Positions 45,730 to 55,310 of a DNA stretch of 64,000 nt are shown piece by piece. Every line of letters begins with the position of its first letter. The stretch's first letter is position 1. The position numbers and the translations under genes are program-made. This stretch comes from Macrostomum hystrix (lineage: Eukaryota; Platyhelminthes; Macrostomidae), in assembly GCA_950097015.1 (NCBI GenBank), contig CATNEN010000038.1, positions 30,348,501 through 30,412,500 on the forward strand, given 5' to 3'. The notes beneath the pieces were generated by a model, which saw nothing but the letters and a program-made list of their open reading frames with translations, searched no databases and had not been told where the DNA came from.

Positions 45730-46341
45730 ATGCCTGTAATCCAGTGTCGCCAATTGAACCCATGCTTTCCACATCGAGTTGTTCGCCTGATGTCGCCTAG
45801 AGACAGGCGACTGTATGTCTTCTTTCACATCTGCCTGTGGAGCGGCGTCCTGTCGTTCGCCGTCGGCACCGCCCTATACGCGGCTATGAGGACCTACGCC
45901 TTCTTCATCATGGCCCTGCCCTGCGTCTGCATCATGTTTGTCGGCCAGTTCGGCTTTCGTTGGCTGGCCCTCAAGAATGAGGACAAATTCGAGGTGTTCT
46001 ATCCTGACTCCAGGTTGGAGACTGGGGAGGGCTATGGCATCGATGGAGAGCGCGACTTGAGTCTTCCGCCTGCCGCGCCGCCTCCGCCGGCCTACTCGGA
46101 GACCTACGACGGCCCGATTTTTACCATAGACGGCACCCTGGCGCCGCCGCCTGAGTACAGCGAGTCGGACGCCTCCCCAGCTGCTCGTCCGCAGCCCAAG
46201 CGACGGGACGTCAGTCAACGAATTAGGAGGGAAAATCAGCGACCTGTTGAAAGCGACTCGTCTGGGACAACTGCTGGCGGTGAGCTGCTTCCCGTAGCCA
46301 CGAACAATGGGCCGCCTGAATTTCCGTTGGGCACCTCCTGA
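45730..46341 (+). CDS. two-pass membrane protein with PPxY motifs
   Basis: A single-exon frame of 203 aa, ATG at 45730 preceded by GACAAG. After a 30-residue basic/Cys N-terminus come two hydrophobic helices (about 28-50, VFFHICLWSGVLSFAVG; about 54-75, AFFIMALPCVCIMFVGQFGF) with a short connector, giving both termini on the same side, probably the cytosol. The tail is proline-rich with PPPPAYSE and PPPEYSE, two PPxY ligands for WW domains such as those of NEDD4-type ubiquitin ligases. RRDVSQRIRRENQR near the end is basic. It resembles other small NEDD4-interacting or LITAF-like tail proteins in layout only; I do not recognise a specific family. Confidence 0.7.
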   Translation: MPVIQCRQLNPCFPHRVVRLMSPRDRRLYVFFHICLWSGVLSFAVGTALYAAMRTYAFFIMALPCVCIMFVGQFGFRWLALKNEDKFEVFYPDSRLETGEGYGIDGERDLSLPPAAPPPPAYSETYDGPIFTIDGTLAPPPEYSESDASPAARPQPKRRDVSQRIRRENQRPVESDSSGTTAGGELLPVATNNGPPEFPLGTS

Positions 46342-47114
46342 AGATATTTTGCTGCGCTTTTTAATAATCACTGAAACAATGGCCACTTTAACTTAAACTA
46401 TTAAAACTAGATATAGGTATTTTTAGATGGAAATCGATAATTGATACTTTGATACATTGAGCCAGATGCTTAATTCCCCCTCATTGTTTAGGTTTAAGCA
46501 GCTTTAAAATTCGGGTGGATGTTGCGGCTTTTTTCAGTCCATGGACTGAACTTCAGTACACAGCCTTTGGAAAAGCGAAATAGCTGCTCTTCTATCATTA
46601 TTAAGGTTGTACAGAAGACTGTGTTTTTTGACAGATTTGCCAGGGATGTGACAAAAAGCGCTCATAATTTCCCTTTTACCCTTCTGCACTCTTCCATCTT
46701 GTCAGATTTTCCCCAGAAACTCGCGGAAAATGTACAGATTTGTGTGTCCCAACGCAAAGTCGTGTACGCAAGTACAAGTACATAGGAATGTGAATATTTC
46801 TGGTGACCTCGTTCTCAGTATACACACTGCGATATAGACCTTTTCTAACTATCTAATCGTCAATTTAAATGTACACAAAAAATTTGTCACACGTGTGCCA
46901 TCCATTTTTTACAAATAAATGTACATTGAAACCTTCGTTTTGCAATGAAATAATCTTCACAATTTTCGTCTCAGCTACCAGCTACAATTGATATAATTTA
47001 TGTTATTTCATTTGAACACTTTTTAATATTTCCCTTACTAGCGAGTTGAAAATTAATTTGATAAAATGATGACCTTTAATCTTAAGTTTATTAAACAAAC
47101 AAACCTTCATTATA
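46342..47114. other. no gene seen; SINE B scrap
   Basis: 3' flank of the PPxY protein gene. A short piece with CAGTCCATGGACTGAAC and ACACAGCC near 46538-46565 is a remnant of SINE family B. Nothing else recognised. Confidence 0.45.
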
Positions 47115-47440
47115 AATAATAATAATTAATAATTAATAATAATTGATTACACCTGCCCCAATCGGGTCAGATGTGCAGCCGACAGCACAGCCGCAGCTAA
47201 TGCGCGGCGCATCTGAAGGCTGCGTACAGCTGTTCAGTCCATGGACTAGGGGGACACCACACCCACCTTCAATTATCCCAGCTGATGCTGGTACCCATTT
47301 AACAGCTGGGTGAACTGAAGCAATGCAGAGTTAAGTGTCTTGCTAAAGGACACAAATTGTTCAGGGGAGTCGGGAATCGAACCCCCGACCTTTAAGTCGT
47401 GAGTCCGACGCCCTAACCACTAGGCTACAACCTCTACATA
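47115..47440 (-). mobile_element. SINE family B, reverse orientation, nearly full length
   Basis: Begins with an (AAT)n tail near 47115-47140, then TTGATTACACCTGCCCCAAT, the CAGTCCATGGACTAGGG block, AGCTGATGCTGGTACCC, and the B-box region GGGAATCGAACCCCCGACC; ends CCACTAGGCTACAACC at the head. Low divergence suggests a younger copy. Confidence 0.9.
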
Positions 47441-47604
47441 ACCACTATTATAAATACAACTGATCAAAGAGACACAAATAAATTACTTATCCTCCTTCTA
47501 AGAAATTATTTTCCTAGAAACTTGCGTAGGACCAATTAAGTAGTAATGTGAGAATACAAATATCTAGAACTGGTAGCAACTTATTTCAAATGCATTGGGC
47601 ACTC

Positions 47605-47756
47605 GGCAGCCAATCAGAATGCAGCCAGCCAGTGCCGCTTTATTCAACAGAATATAAGTCAAGGGTGGCGATAGCAAACAGACTTGGCTCGTTAACCGAC
47701 GACAATAAAGCGTAGAATAAACTTGGATCGAAGTTGAAACAGCCCAGATACATTCG
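47605..47756 (+). promoter_or_regulatory. CCAAT/TATA promoter and 5' untranslated exon
   Basis: GCCAATCAGAATG at about 47610 and GAATATAAGTC near 47650 precede a likely start near 47680. The sequence then runs to a donor CATTCG/GTAAGA at 47757. The next acceptor (TTTCCAG, 47923) opens an exon with an ATG. Hence the first exon is noncoding. Confidence 0.6.
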
Positions 47757-47923
47757 GTAAGAAAGACGCATCTGCATTATTATTTGCTTTATCTTCATCT
47801 AAAAGTTACACTAAATCAGAGTGATTTTCTCACAGATTGAAGGTAAATATCGGCAGTATGATAGTAAATTACAATTGAAAATGAAACGCGAGTGTAATAA
47901 TTCCATCAATGTAAAATTTCCAG

Positions 47924-47981
47924 AATATTGCGAGCACAATGCCGGCAAGCAGCTTTCTGGTGCAGATCTGTCTTGGTCTTG
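47924..47981 (+). CDS. first coding exon of a possible secreted protein (partial)
   Basis: The exon starts after AAATTTCCAG; its ATG at 47939 follows GAGCACA and it ends TTG/GTGAGT at 47981. The 14 codons read MPASSFLVQICLGL, which looks like the start of a signal peptide. I could not find the following exons with confidence, so the product is unknown. The upstream promoter and noncoding exon support that this is a real gene start. Confidence 0.45.
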
Positions 47982-49190
47982 GTGAGTAGCTGAGTTTAAC
48001 TTGACTTTGTGAGCGCCGAGAAACTGGTTCCATTCTCTGCACTGTAAACTGTACACTGATTACGCAGATTGAAATTGTATTTACTTAATTTAAAAGGAGG
48101 ATCCCCAAAATTAATACGCACTATAAAATAAAACAAAATGTAACAAAATAACATTAGACCTACTTAGGTCGAATTAGTTTAAAATTAATTTCCAATTCGC
48201 TAAAGTTCTTTAAAAGGCCTTCATTAGTTTGCCCTTCATGAAATTTATGACAATAAGCTTTGTGTCTAAACAAATTGGACCCCCAATGCTTTCAAAAGAC
48301 AGCACTTGTGCAACGCTGCCATGTCCCATTCGAATTTCATATGCAAAAACGTTGCAAACTTTGGGGTGCAAAATTGAAAAACAAAACTGCAACTAAAGAA
48401 AAACTGTGCCTATTGTTTTCAAAATTTCACATCAGATGTTTAGGGCATCTATCTAGGAACAATTTAAGGCTAAAAGGAAAAAATTTCGAGTCACTTTTTT
48501 TCTATTCGCGTTTGAAAATAATACCCCATTTTGCAACGTTTTATGTTTTTCAGTTACAAAGTTTGAGTCAAAAATGGACCAAAAATGACCAAAAACTCGT
48601 TTTTGAACTTTGAAGCCAGAAAAAACCTGGACAGTGCTTTAAAAAACTGAAACCAACACAGCAATTTAGGCAACATCCAGATAATTGTAGAAACATGCGA
48701 CACTGTCTTCTCTATTTAAGAAGGCCTCAAAGTGCACCAGTACAAAATGTACTTTTACATTACACGTGTACTTTTGTAGAGCAGGTGAACATCTGCGATT
48801 GCGCATGCTATCATTCGATAGCCCTTATGTCCAATCGACAGTTCAGCAGATGCTGCTTCATGCCAAACTTTGAAAAAAAGACGATTTTTGCTACTTGAAA
48901 AACAGGTTTTTTAGCTTTTGATGTACAAATGCACAAATTTACTAAAAAACATTTACTATTACATTTACATTTAATATTAAATGTTATTAAATATTAATAT
49001 TAAATGTAATATTATATTTATTTATATTTATATTACATTAAATATTACTATTACTATTACTATCTACAATTTACTATTGTATAGATAGTTACTATTACTA
49101 TTTGATATAGAGCATTAGGCGACACCATGTACTGAATCCTTATTTTTCAAGATCAAAATTTCCAAACAACTCGAAAAACCGTGTTTTTCG
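47982..49190. other. no gene assigned
   Basis: AT-rich region including a 117-codon frame at 48260-48613 with no recognisable domain and a composition typical of A-rich noncoding DNA. A palindromic AATATTAAATGTAATATTA-type patch lies near 48960-49080. The possible continuation of the gene at 47.9 kb is not visible. Confidence 0.4.
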
Positions 49191-49204
49191 TTGCCATGGC
49201 AACC
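49191..49204. promoter_or_regulatory. perfect RFX X-box palindrome
   Basis: GTTGCCATGGCAAC is a perfect 14-bp palindrome that fits the RFX/DAF-19 X-box consensus RYYNYYATRRNRAC found upstream of ciliary genes. An ATG with a following donor (ATGGCGACA then GTGAGA) lies 103 nt downstream at 49307, a typical distance for a ciliary promoter. No further exon of such a gene could be confirmed. Confidence 0.55.
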
Positions 49205-49607
49205 TAGCAACGCGTCCTTGACAACGAAACATACCTGTCCTGAAAGGCCTAGGTGTTTGACACCTTTTAGCGAAAACCGCATCCGTATGTTGAGCAGCGT
49301 TCTGAAATGGCGACAGTGAGAATTTTAAAAACGTCATTTCTAGTGTGTGCAGTTGATACTAAATCTTATCAAGGATCAATCTTATCCCTCAACTAGATTT
49401 ATGGGGCTAATTCAATGGCCAGATATATGGATGTTGCGAATCTTGGGGGATAAATTACGATCTCAAATGGTCTGGAAAGAGGCTGTATTTCATTTTTTAT
49501 TTTCATTTTTATTCAGTTTTTCTCGCCATCATCGTCGGGCCGTCTAAGGCTTTGCCATCTAAGAGCGGACGGCAGGAAGCTACTGAATACCACGATCCTG
49601 AGTACAG

Positions 49608-49950
49608 GTAAGGCTTTGTGCCGAAAGTGAGTGGTTGAGCGTTTGCCTCTAACACCAATGTCCCTGGACTCGATTCCGCGGCGAGGCCACATTCATTTGG
49701 GGCGCAGCCACCTGGAGACAAGGCTTGGGGGCTTGTCGTGCAATTTACGCCATTGAGGGCCCACATCCAAGGTGCAGTAAGAGTACATACTGCCTCAGGA
49801 GGAGAAAGTCAGGGCAGGGCATGCACACGCCCCCTTTGCGTGTGTGCTCAGGAGTCAGGGAAATGGGCAGAATTGCCTCCTCGCTAGCTGCGGGTCTAGT
49901 GTCACAAAATGATGTGCCGTTCCCGCAGCCCTCCAGCAATTATATATATA
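49608..49950 (+). mobile_element. SINE family A, plus strand
   Basis: Matches the family from the diverged head (AGTGGTTGAGCGTTTGCCTC) and TCGATTCCGCGGCGAGGCC through GGCTTGTCGTGCAATTTACG and TGCGGGTCTAGTGTCAC to CCCTCCAGCAATTATATATA. Nearly full length. Confidence 0.9.
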
Positions 49951-50754
49951 ATGTTATTATAGTGAACTAATAGTAAATGAATATCATTTTCACATACTAA
50001 TACAATTTTCTAAATTGTTTGACTAAAATTTAACTGCATAAAACTGCCTTGAAAACAAAGTATATAACATTCTAGCTGTTACAATTGCTTCCACTAACAC
50101 TTTTGTGACTGTGGTTACAATTCACCTGTGATGGCTTCCATCCTGTTGATGACACTTAAAAATGAATGCTTTTGTATTCACAAAACCTACTTTATACCAA
50201 AACTTGATGATTGTATTTTGCTGACTCCAGTGCATGAGAAAGCTATTGTACCCTGGAAATCTTGGAGTTCTATATAAAAAAACACAATTTCTGATTTGAA
50301 ATTAAAGATTGGGTTATTTCAACTAATCGCTCTTTCATTACCACTGAACCAATCAATCTACGAACATTTCCATGCATCAGTTTACCTGAATTATTCATTT
50401 GGTCTTTGAAAACATGCGGAGCCTTCACATCAAGCAGAAATTGCAATGGCAAAGTTGCAATGGCTTGCCATGCATTGCACGCTATTTCATTGACAGAAAT
50501 TCTTTCATTATGGACGGTGAAACTTTTCCAGCAAATCTTTTTTAGCTAAAGGCTTCAGAATGGGAATAGAAACTTTGAAAAAGTTCTCCTAGAGGTGCGT
50601 GTGGCGTGTGTCGGATGCGTCAGGCCGCGCGCAGATACGGTGACAAAGCGGAAGCTGCTGTTTAGCAAATCATTTATTGATGAGGAAATTCTTGCAGCTG
50701 TTTGGCCCATGCTTCTGCGCTGGTGCCTTTTGATAAATTCTTTGCCTCTTGAGC
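49951..50754. other. no gene seen
   Basis: AT-rich sequence between SINEs with only short frames. A small GC-rich patch near 50590-50640 (CGTCAGGCCGCGCGCAGATA) has no recognised identity. Confidence 0.4.
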
Positions 50755-50960
50755 TAAATACTGCGTGCGGCTGTTGTAACCCACCCCACCCTCAATTACC
50801 CCAGCTGATGCTGGTCCCTGGTTGACAGCTGAGTCAACTGAAGCAATGCTGAGTTAAGTGTCTTGCTAAACGACTCAAACTGTTTTAGTGGACTCGGGAA
50901 TCGAAACCCCGACTTTCAAGTCGTGGTCCGACGCTCCAACCATGAGGCTAGAACCTCACG
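50755..50960 (-). mobile_element. SINE family B, reverse, 3'-truncated
   Basis: From CACCCTCAATTACCCCAGCT through AGCAATGCTGAGTTAAGTG to the B-box region CGGGAATCGAAACCCCGAC and the head at CATGAGGCTAGAACCTC. The 3' part of the element is missing. A small further scrap (CAGTCCGAAGACTGG) lies at about 51158-51198. Confidence 0.82.
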
Positions 50961-51334
50961 CCCAACCCCAACCGAGTACCACACATGTACATGTACACAA
51001 GCATTAATTATAAATAGTAACTTTAGATAAGAGTATGTCCGTTTCAACATCGGCAAAGCAATATATAGACGAAAGAAGAAACATACATTTAGTCCCATTG
51101 CACGAGATTGGATAGAAAGTGTCTCAGCCGTAGCTACCCAAAGGTTCGAACGAATGTGTACAGCTGTTCAGTCCGAAGACTGGAAAAGCAACTACACCCA
51201 CCATATGGTGCGTCAGTAGTGCCAACAGCCCCCTGGATGGGGTTACAGTAATATAATAAACAGCAAAAATACAGTAGAATAATATGGAACGCAGTAAGAA
51301 AAAGCAAAAACAAACCATAAAAAATCTATTTCAG

Positions 51335-51470
51335 TGCCGAAAAGCGTGGCTGGCCGGTACGGTACATGGCCGGCGGAGGTATCATGGAGGTCAAACGCGG
51401 CGGAAACGCCGCGGGCGCCTACGCCGCCGAGGAGCGGGCCCTCTTACGCCAGCTCTACGATTTTTCTTAA
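51335..51470 (+). other. possible small exon, GC-rich
   Basis: After a TTTCAG acceptor at 51334, a GC-rich segment is open in all three frames. The frame from ATG 51366 reads MAGGGIMEVKRGGNAAGAYA and then EERALLRQLYDFS before TAA at 51468; it looks the most protein-like, with coding-like third positions. It continues in frame past the stop as DGLEKRLRQ. It could be a last exon of the X-box-linked gene or a decayed gene; unproven. Confidence 0.3.
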
Positions 51471-51703
51471 GACGGGCTTGAGAAGCGACTCAGGCAGTGA
51501 CAAGATCCGAGCGTTGATGAGCCAGGGACTTTCCTAAATTAGAGCAGCAACTTTGGCTTTAATGACAGAGCTCAATATGAAGCCTTAAGATCGTCTGCTT
51601 GATTGACTTGCTACAAAAAATAAACAAATAGAGAGGCATCAATTTGCAATTAGAATTCTGAGTTGCATTCTAGTGTTTCTATCGTCGGAAATTGTCTTGT
51701 TTT

Positions 51704-52035
51704 TGGGGTGAGTATAGCACAGTGGTTAACGCGTTTGCCTCTCGCACGAAGGTCCCTGAGCTCGATTCCGCGGCGAGGCCACTCATTTGGGACGCAGCCA
51801 CGGAGAGAAGGCTTGAAGGCTTGTCGTGCAATTTACGCCCTTTAAGGCCCCCCCAACCTCCAAGGCACAGTGAGAGTGTACACTGCCTGAAGATGAGAAA
51901 GTCAGGGCAGATGTACACACCAGTGTGAGCGTGTGCCTGTGTAAAGTATCTGTGTGCGTGTGTGCTCTGCAGGAGTCAGCGGAATGGGCGGAACTGCCTC
52001 CTCGCTGGCTGCGGGTCTAGTGTCACCAAATGATG
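51704..52035 (+). mobile_element. SINE family A, plus strand, 3' tail lost
   Basis: Clear tRNA-like head (AGCACAGTGGTTAACGCG, CGATTCCGCGGCGAGGCC), body, and GCTGCGGGTCTAGTGTCACC near 52010; the copy then breaks off into unrelated GC-rich sequence instead of the ATT tail. Confidence 0.88.
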
Positions 52036-53384
52036 CATCTAGCCCAGTTAGGATGTGCCAAGGCTCTAATTTGTTGCAGCCGGGTAGTTCGCTTGGTCCG
52101 GCTGGCGGGGTATCAGTTTATTACTGGCAACAACAAAACAACAAAACATGCCTGCTTGTTTGTGTTTGTGTTTGTGCGTTGGGCCGGGTGTGAGGCGTTG
52201 GATGGGGGTTGGGGCGGGTGTGCACCAATGTGTAATCTCGTCCCTACCCTTCAGGCATTTAAGTCCTCCCCTGGTTTGGTCAGCTCTGTGCGTGCGCAGG
52301 CCTGGGGTGAGAGGCAGTCCGGCTGGCGCCCCCTTCCCCGCTTGGCTTGCTGCTGTGTGTGAGGTGCCTAAGTTCAGGGGTCCAGATGGCGCGATGGGCG
52401 ACTCCCGCCTAGTTCGCCGGCCTGGGGACATGCCGTTCCTGAGTTTGTGCGTCAAGTGCCCCAAGCCCCCCTGCAAAAGAAGTAAGCTCAGACACTGACA
52501 TCAGTCCATGGACTCCCTGAGAATGTTAGAATAGTGTTCAACTACTATGTTTTGACGCCTGTTATAATTGAAATGTTAAGGTAGATTTGTATTGATTGTC
52601 TTTTAGACAGCGTTTATTTTAACATTTTAGGAAATTTGAAATACGATGCTGACGTTTTGCTGCAAATGGAAATAAATGAACACCATTATAGATATTCAGC
52701 CATAATCAGTTCCATGATTTTTTCTGTATATCGGATTCTCATCAGCTCGAGGTAAGCCGTCCTAATTAAAAAAAATGAGTATATACGAGAGTAGCTTCGG
52801 CTCAAAAACGAGTCTCAATGCCAAGCATCTGACTTCACGCTGGTAGATTCGTTGACATGACTCGCTTTAACTTTCCTGATCTATAGCCGCAGGCAAAAAT
52901 CAATACAGCAGATGTGACAAATATAGTGGAGTCGCATTATAGAATGAAAGGCTAGCTAGGTTTCGCGTTTAACTTGTTTCGGCCTCTGCCTTAATTTTAT
53001 GGGGACTAAGGCATTTTGTTAAGCCTAGTGTGCTGGATTTATACAGTCTCAATCGATTCGAATACTCATTTTCTATCCTGTCAAACTAAATTAGACAATG
53101 GCTCAGCTGAAAATCGATTTATATTTGTTTGTATTTCAGCGCAGCAGAAATACATGCCCCCATGTAGCATTGAGGTTAATTTACGCGAAAAAAAACAATT
53201 TATCGGCGCAATTACATAAGCAAACCCATTTAAAACATATTGTATAGTAAATAGTTACTCAATCCCAATTCTCCTGTTATTTGCAGTTCACGAGTGATAA
53301 TTTAGTTTTCAGGGCATATCAACCATTCCGTGCCATGATACTGCAAGTCATGCATAGCCAGGAACTTTTACTGGGGGCCGTTGG
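52036..53384. other. GC-rich patch then AT-rich DNA; no gene assigned
   Basis: 52060-52500 is GC-rich, with GT-rich simple sequence and frames open on both strands but no recognised domain; joined directly to a broken SINE, it may be a piece of an unidentified mobile element. 52500-53384 is AT-rich with nothing recognised. Confidence 0.35.
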
Positions 53385-54130
53385 ATTGGGGGTCCACCTC
53401 TGGATTTGGGGGTCCACCTCTGGATTTGGGGGTCCACCTCTGGATTTGGTGGGGCTCCACCTCTGGATTTGGAGGTCCACCTCTGGATTTGGGGGTCCAC
53501 CTCTGGATTTGGGGGTCCACCTCTGGATTTGGTGGGGCTCCATCTCTGGATTTGGTGGGGCTCCACCTTGATCTGGATTTGGTGGGGGCTCCAACTCTAG
53601 ATTCGGTGCGGGCTCCACATCTGGATTTGGTGGGGCGCCACCTCGATCTGGATTTGGTGGGGGCTCCAACTCTAGATTCGGTGGGGGCTCCACATCTGGA
53701 TTTGGTGGGGCGCCACCTCGATCTGGATTTGGTGGGGGCTCTAACTCTAGATTTGGTGGGGGCTCCACCTCTGGATTCGGTGGGTGCTCCACCTCTAGAT
53801 TTGGTGGGGCTCCAGCCCTGGATTTGGCAGGGGGTCCACTTGGATTTGGTAAGGGGTCCACCTTGGATTAGGTAGGGGGTCCACCTTGGATTAGGTAGGG
53901 GGTCCACCTTGGATTAGGTAGGGGGTCCACCTTGGATTAGGTAGGGGGTCCACCTTGGATTAGGTAGGGGGTCCACCTTGGATTTGATTGGGGGGGTCCA
54001 CCTTGGATTTGATTGGGGGGGGGGTCCACCTTGGATTTGATTGGGGGGGTCCACCTTGGATTTGATTGGGGTGGTCCACCTTGGATTTAATTGGGGGGTC
54101 CAACTTGGATTTGGTATATAGGGGTTTTAC
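53385..54130. repeat. minisatellite L, G-rich, 20-25-bp units
   Basis: An evolving array whose core is GGTCCACCTCTGGATTTGGG on the left, GGGGCTCCAACTCTAGATTC-type units in the middle (with a higher-order pair including CGATCTGGATTT), and GGGGGTCCACCTTGGATTAG or GATTTGATT units on the right. G-runs of 5-10 recur in each unit. Many open frames arise on both strands and are discounted. Confidence 0.93.
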
Positions 54131-54876
54131 CTTGAATTAGTTTTTTTGGGCAAATGTGTTTATTAATGATTTAATCAGGTGCGCCAATATTAATTTGTGT
54201 GTGTGGCTTATCTTCTGTCTTTCGATGCGAATGTTAAGGTAGGTGTGAAGGAGGACACATGGCAGGCTAGCTAGCTAATAAGCTAGTTAACCTTGAAGTT
54301 ATCCAACAATCATTCAGCCAAAGGGGAGTTGATTTGTCACTGAAAGCTGACTAAACAATGAAATCATTGCTTAGTTACTTTCGGCTTAGGGATCTTTAGT
54401 CTCTGAAGCATTAGGCCTGTATTGCAGAGGTCACAAGTGGCCTATGCTACGAAAATAGTTACATTGGCACGAAATTATATTATCGTGATTAGATCGATCG
54501 AGTTTAGTAAAACAACTAACACACTAAGCCCCATTGGGGGGGGGCACTACTGTTCCAGACAAAAAATCTTGTGTAATGCAGAAGGACAAAACGCACCTGA
54601 AAGCAAACAGTTAAATGAAAACTCATTTCGTCGGTATGAATTTCCCTGATTGCGAATATACGAGTACATGATTGCGATTCAACGAGAATTAGAATTCTCA
54701 ATAAATACAAAAATAGTCAGTCTGAGCTTGATTTAGGGGTCGCAGCACTGCGGGAATTCCCGCTGAATTAAGCGGGAATTTTGCACAACTCAGCGGGAAA
54801 GTAGAGAGCATTTGACAAATTTCAGCGGGAATTCCAACATATTTTCCAATCTGTCTGACACAATATTGGAGCAAGC

Positions 54877-55119
54877 TTAGAGAGTGCGAACACAGCCAGA
54901 ACTGTGAAAGCGGCGAGATTGGGAGCGAAGTCCCAGAGCGTGAAACTCATTCAGAGCTAAAGGCATCTCGCTATCCCATTGCAGATCTCCCCATTCCCAC
55001 CCGGCTGCCCCAAATCGTTCCAGTCCCCCTTGACCCCATCTGCCATCGACAGATTCATCGGCCTTGAATAAAGTAGTGACGTGTCTATGACACTTAACTC
55101 TTTTCTCTTTGTCTTCCAT
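54877..55119 (-). CDS. hypothetical small protein, 80 aa
   Basis: The ATG at 55119 has a good context (AACATGG on the - strand) and the frame has balanced, coding-like composition: a charged start (MEDKEKRVKCHRHVTTLF), a Gly/Trp-rich middle (GRWGQGGLERFGAAGWEWGD) and a C-terminus with RSQSRRFHSSG. No domain, TM or signal peptide is recognised. It could equally be an exon of a larger gene or chance. Confidence 0.3.
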   Translation of the reverse strand: MEDKEKRVKCHRHVTTLFKADESVDGRWGQGGLERFGAAGWEWGDLQWDSEMPLALNEFHALGLRSQSRRFHSSGCVRTL

Positions 55120-55222
55120 GTTATTAATTTATTAACTTTTAGTAGGATTGCGACAGAGCAGCTCCTTGAAGTTGTGTCTAACAGTCCTAATTGGTGGCAG
55201 CTATATAAATAGCTATAAATAG

Positions 55223-55253
55223 CTCACCGACTTCACCACGTGAAGTCGGTGAG
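55223..55253. other. perfect 14-bp-stem hairpin at the LINE 5' end
   Basis: CTCACCGACTTCAC is followed by CAC and then its exact reverse complement. It precedes the LINE ORF by about 60 nt and follows two TATAAATAGCT repeats. Very stable in RNA or single-stranded DNA. Confidence 0.75.
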
Positions 55254-55310
55254 CCGCGCTTAGCTGCTGCGGCGGCCAACAGCGGCAAGACCAAGCGAGG
55301 GCAGCGAAGC

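Noticed and set aside
48260-48613. 117-codon plus-strand frame
   Set aside because: A-rich, lysine-biased translation without domain or splice support; not convincing as a gene.
52066-52498. 136- and 116-codon frames on opposite strands
   Set aside because: GC-rich, stop-poor sequence open on both strands with no domain; likely noncoding or mobile-element debris.
53319-53907. Pro/Asn-rich (-) and Gly/Leu-rich (+) 160-180-codon frames
   Set aside because: By-products of G-rich array L; open in several frames on both strands.
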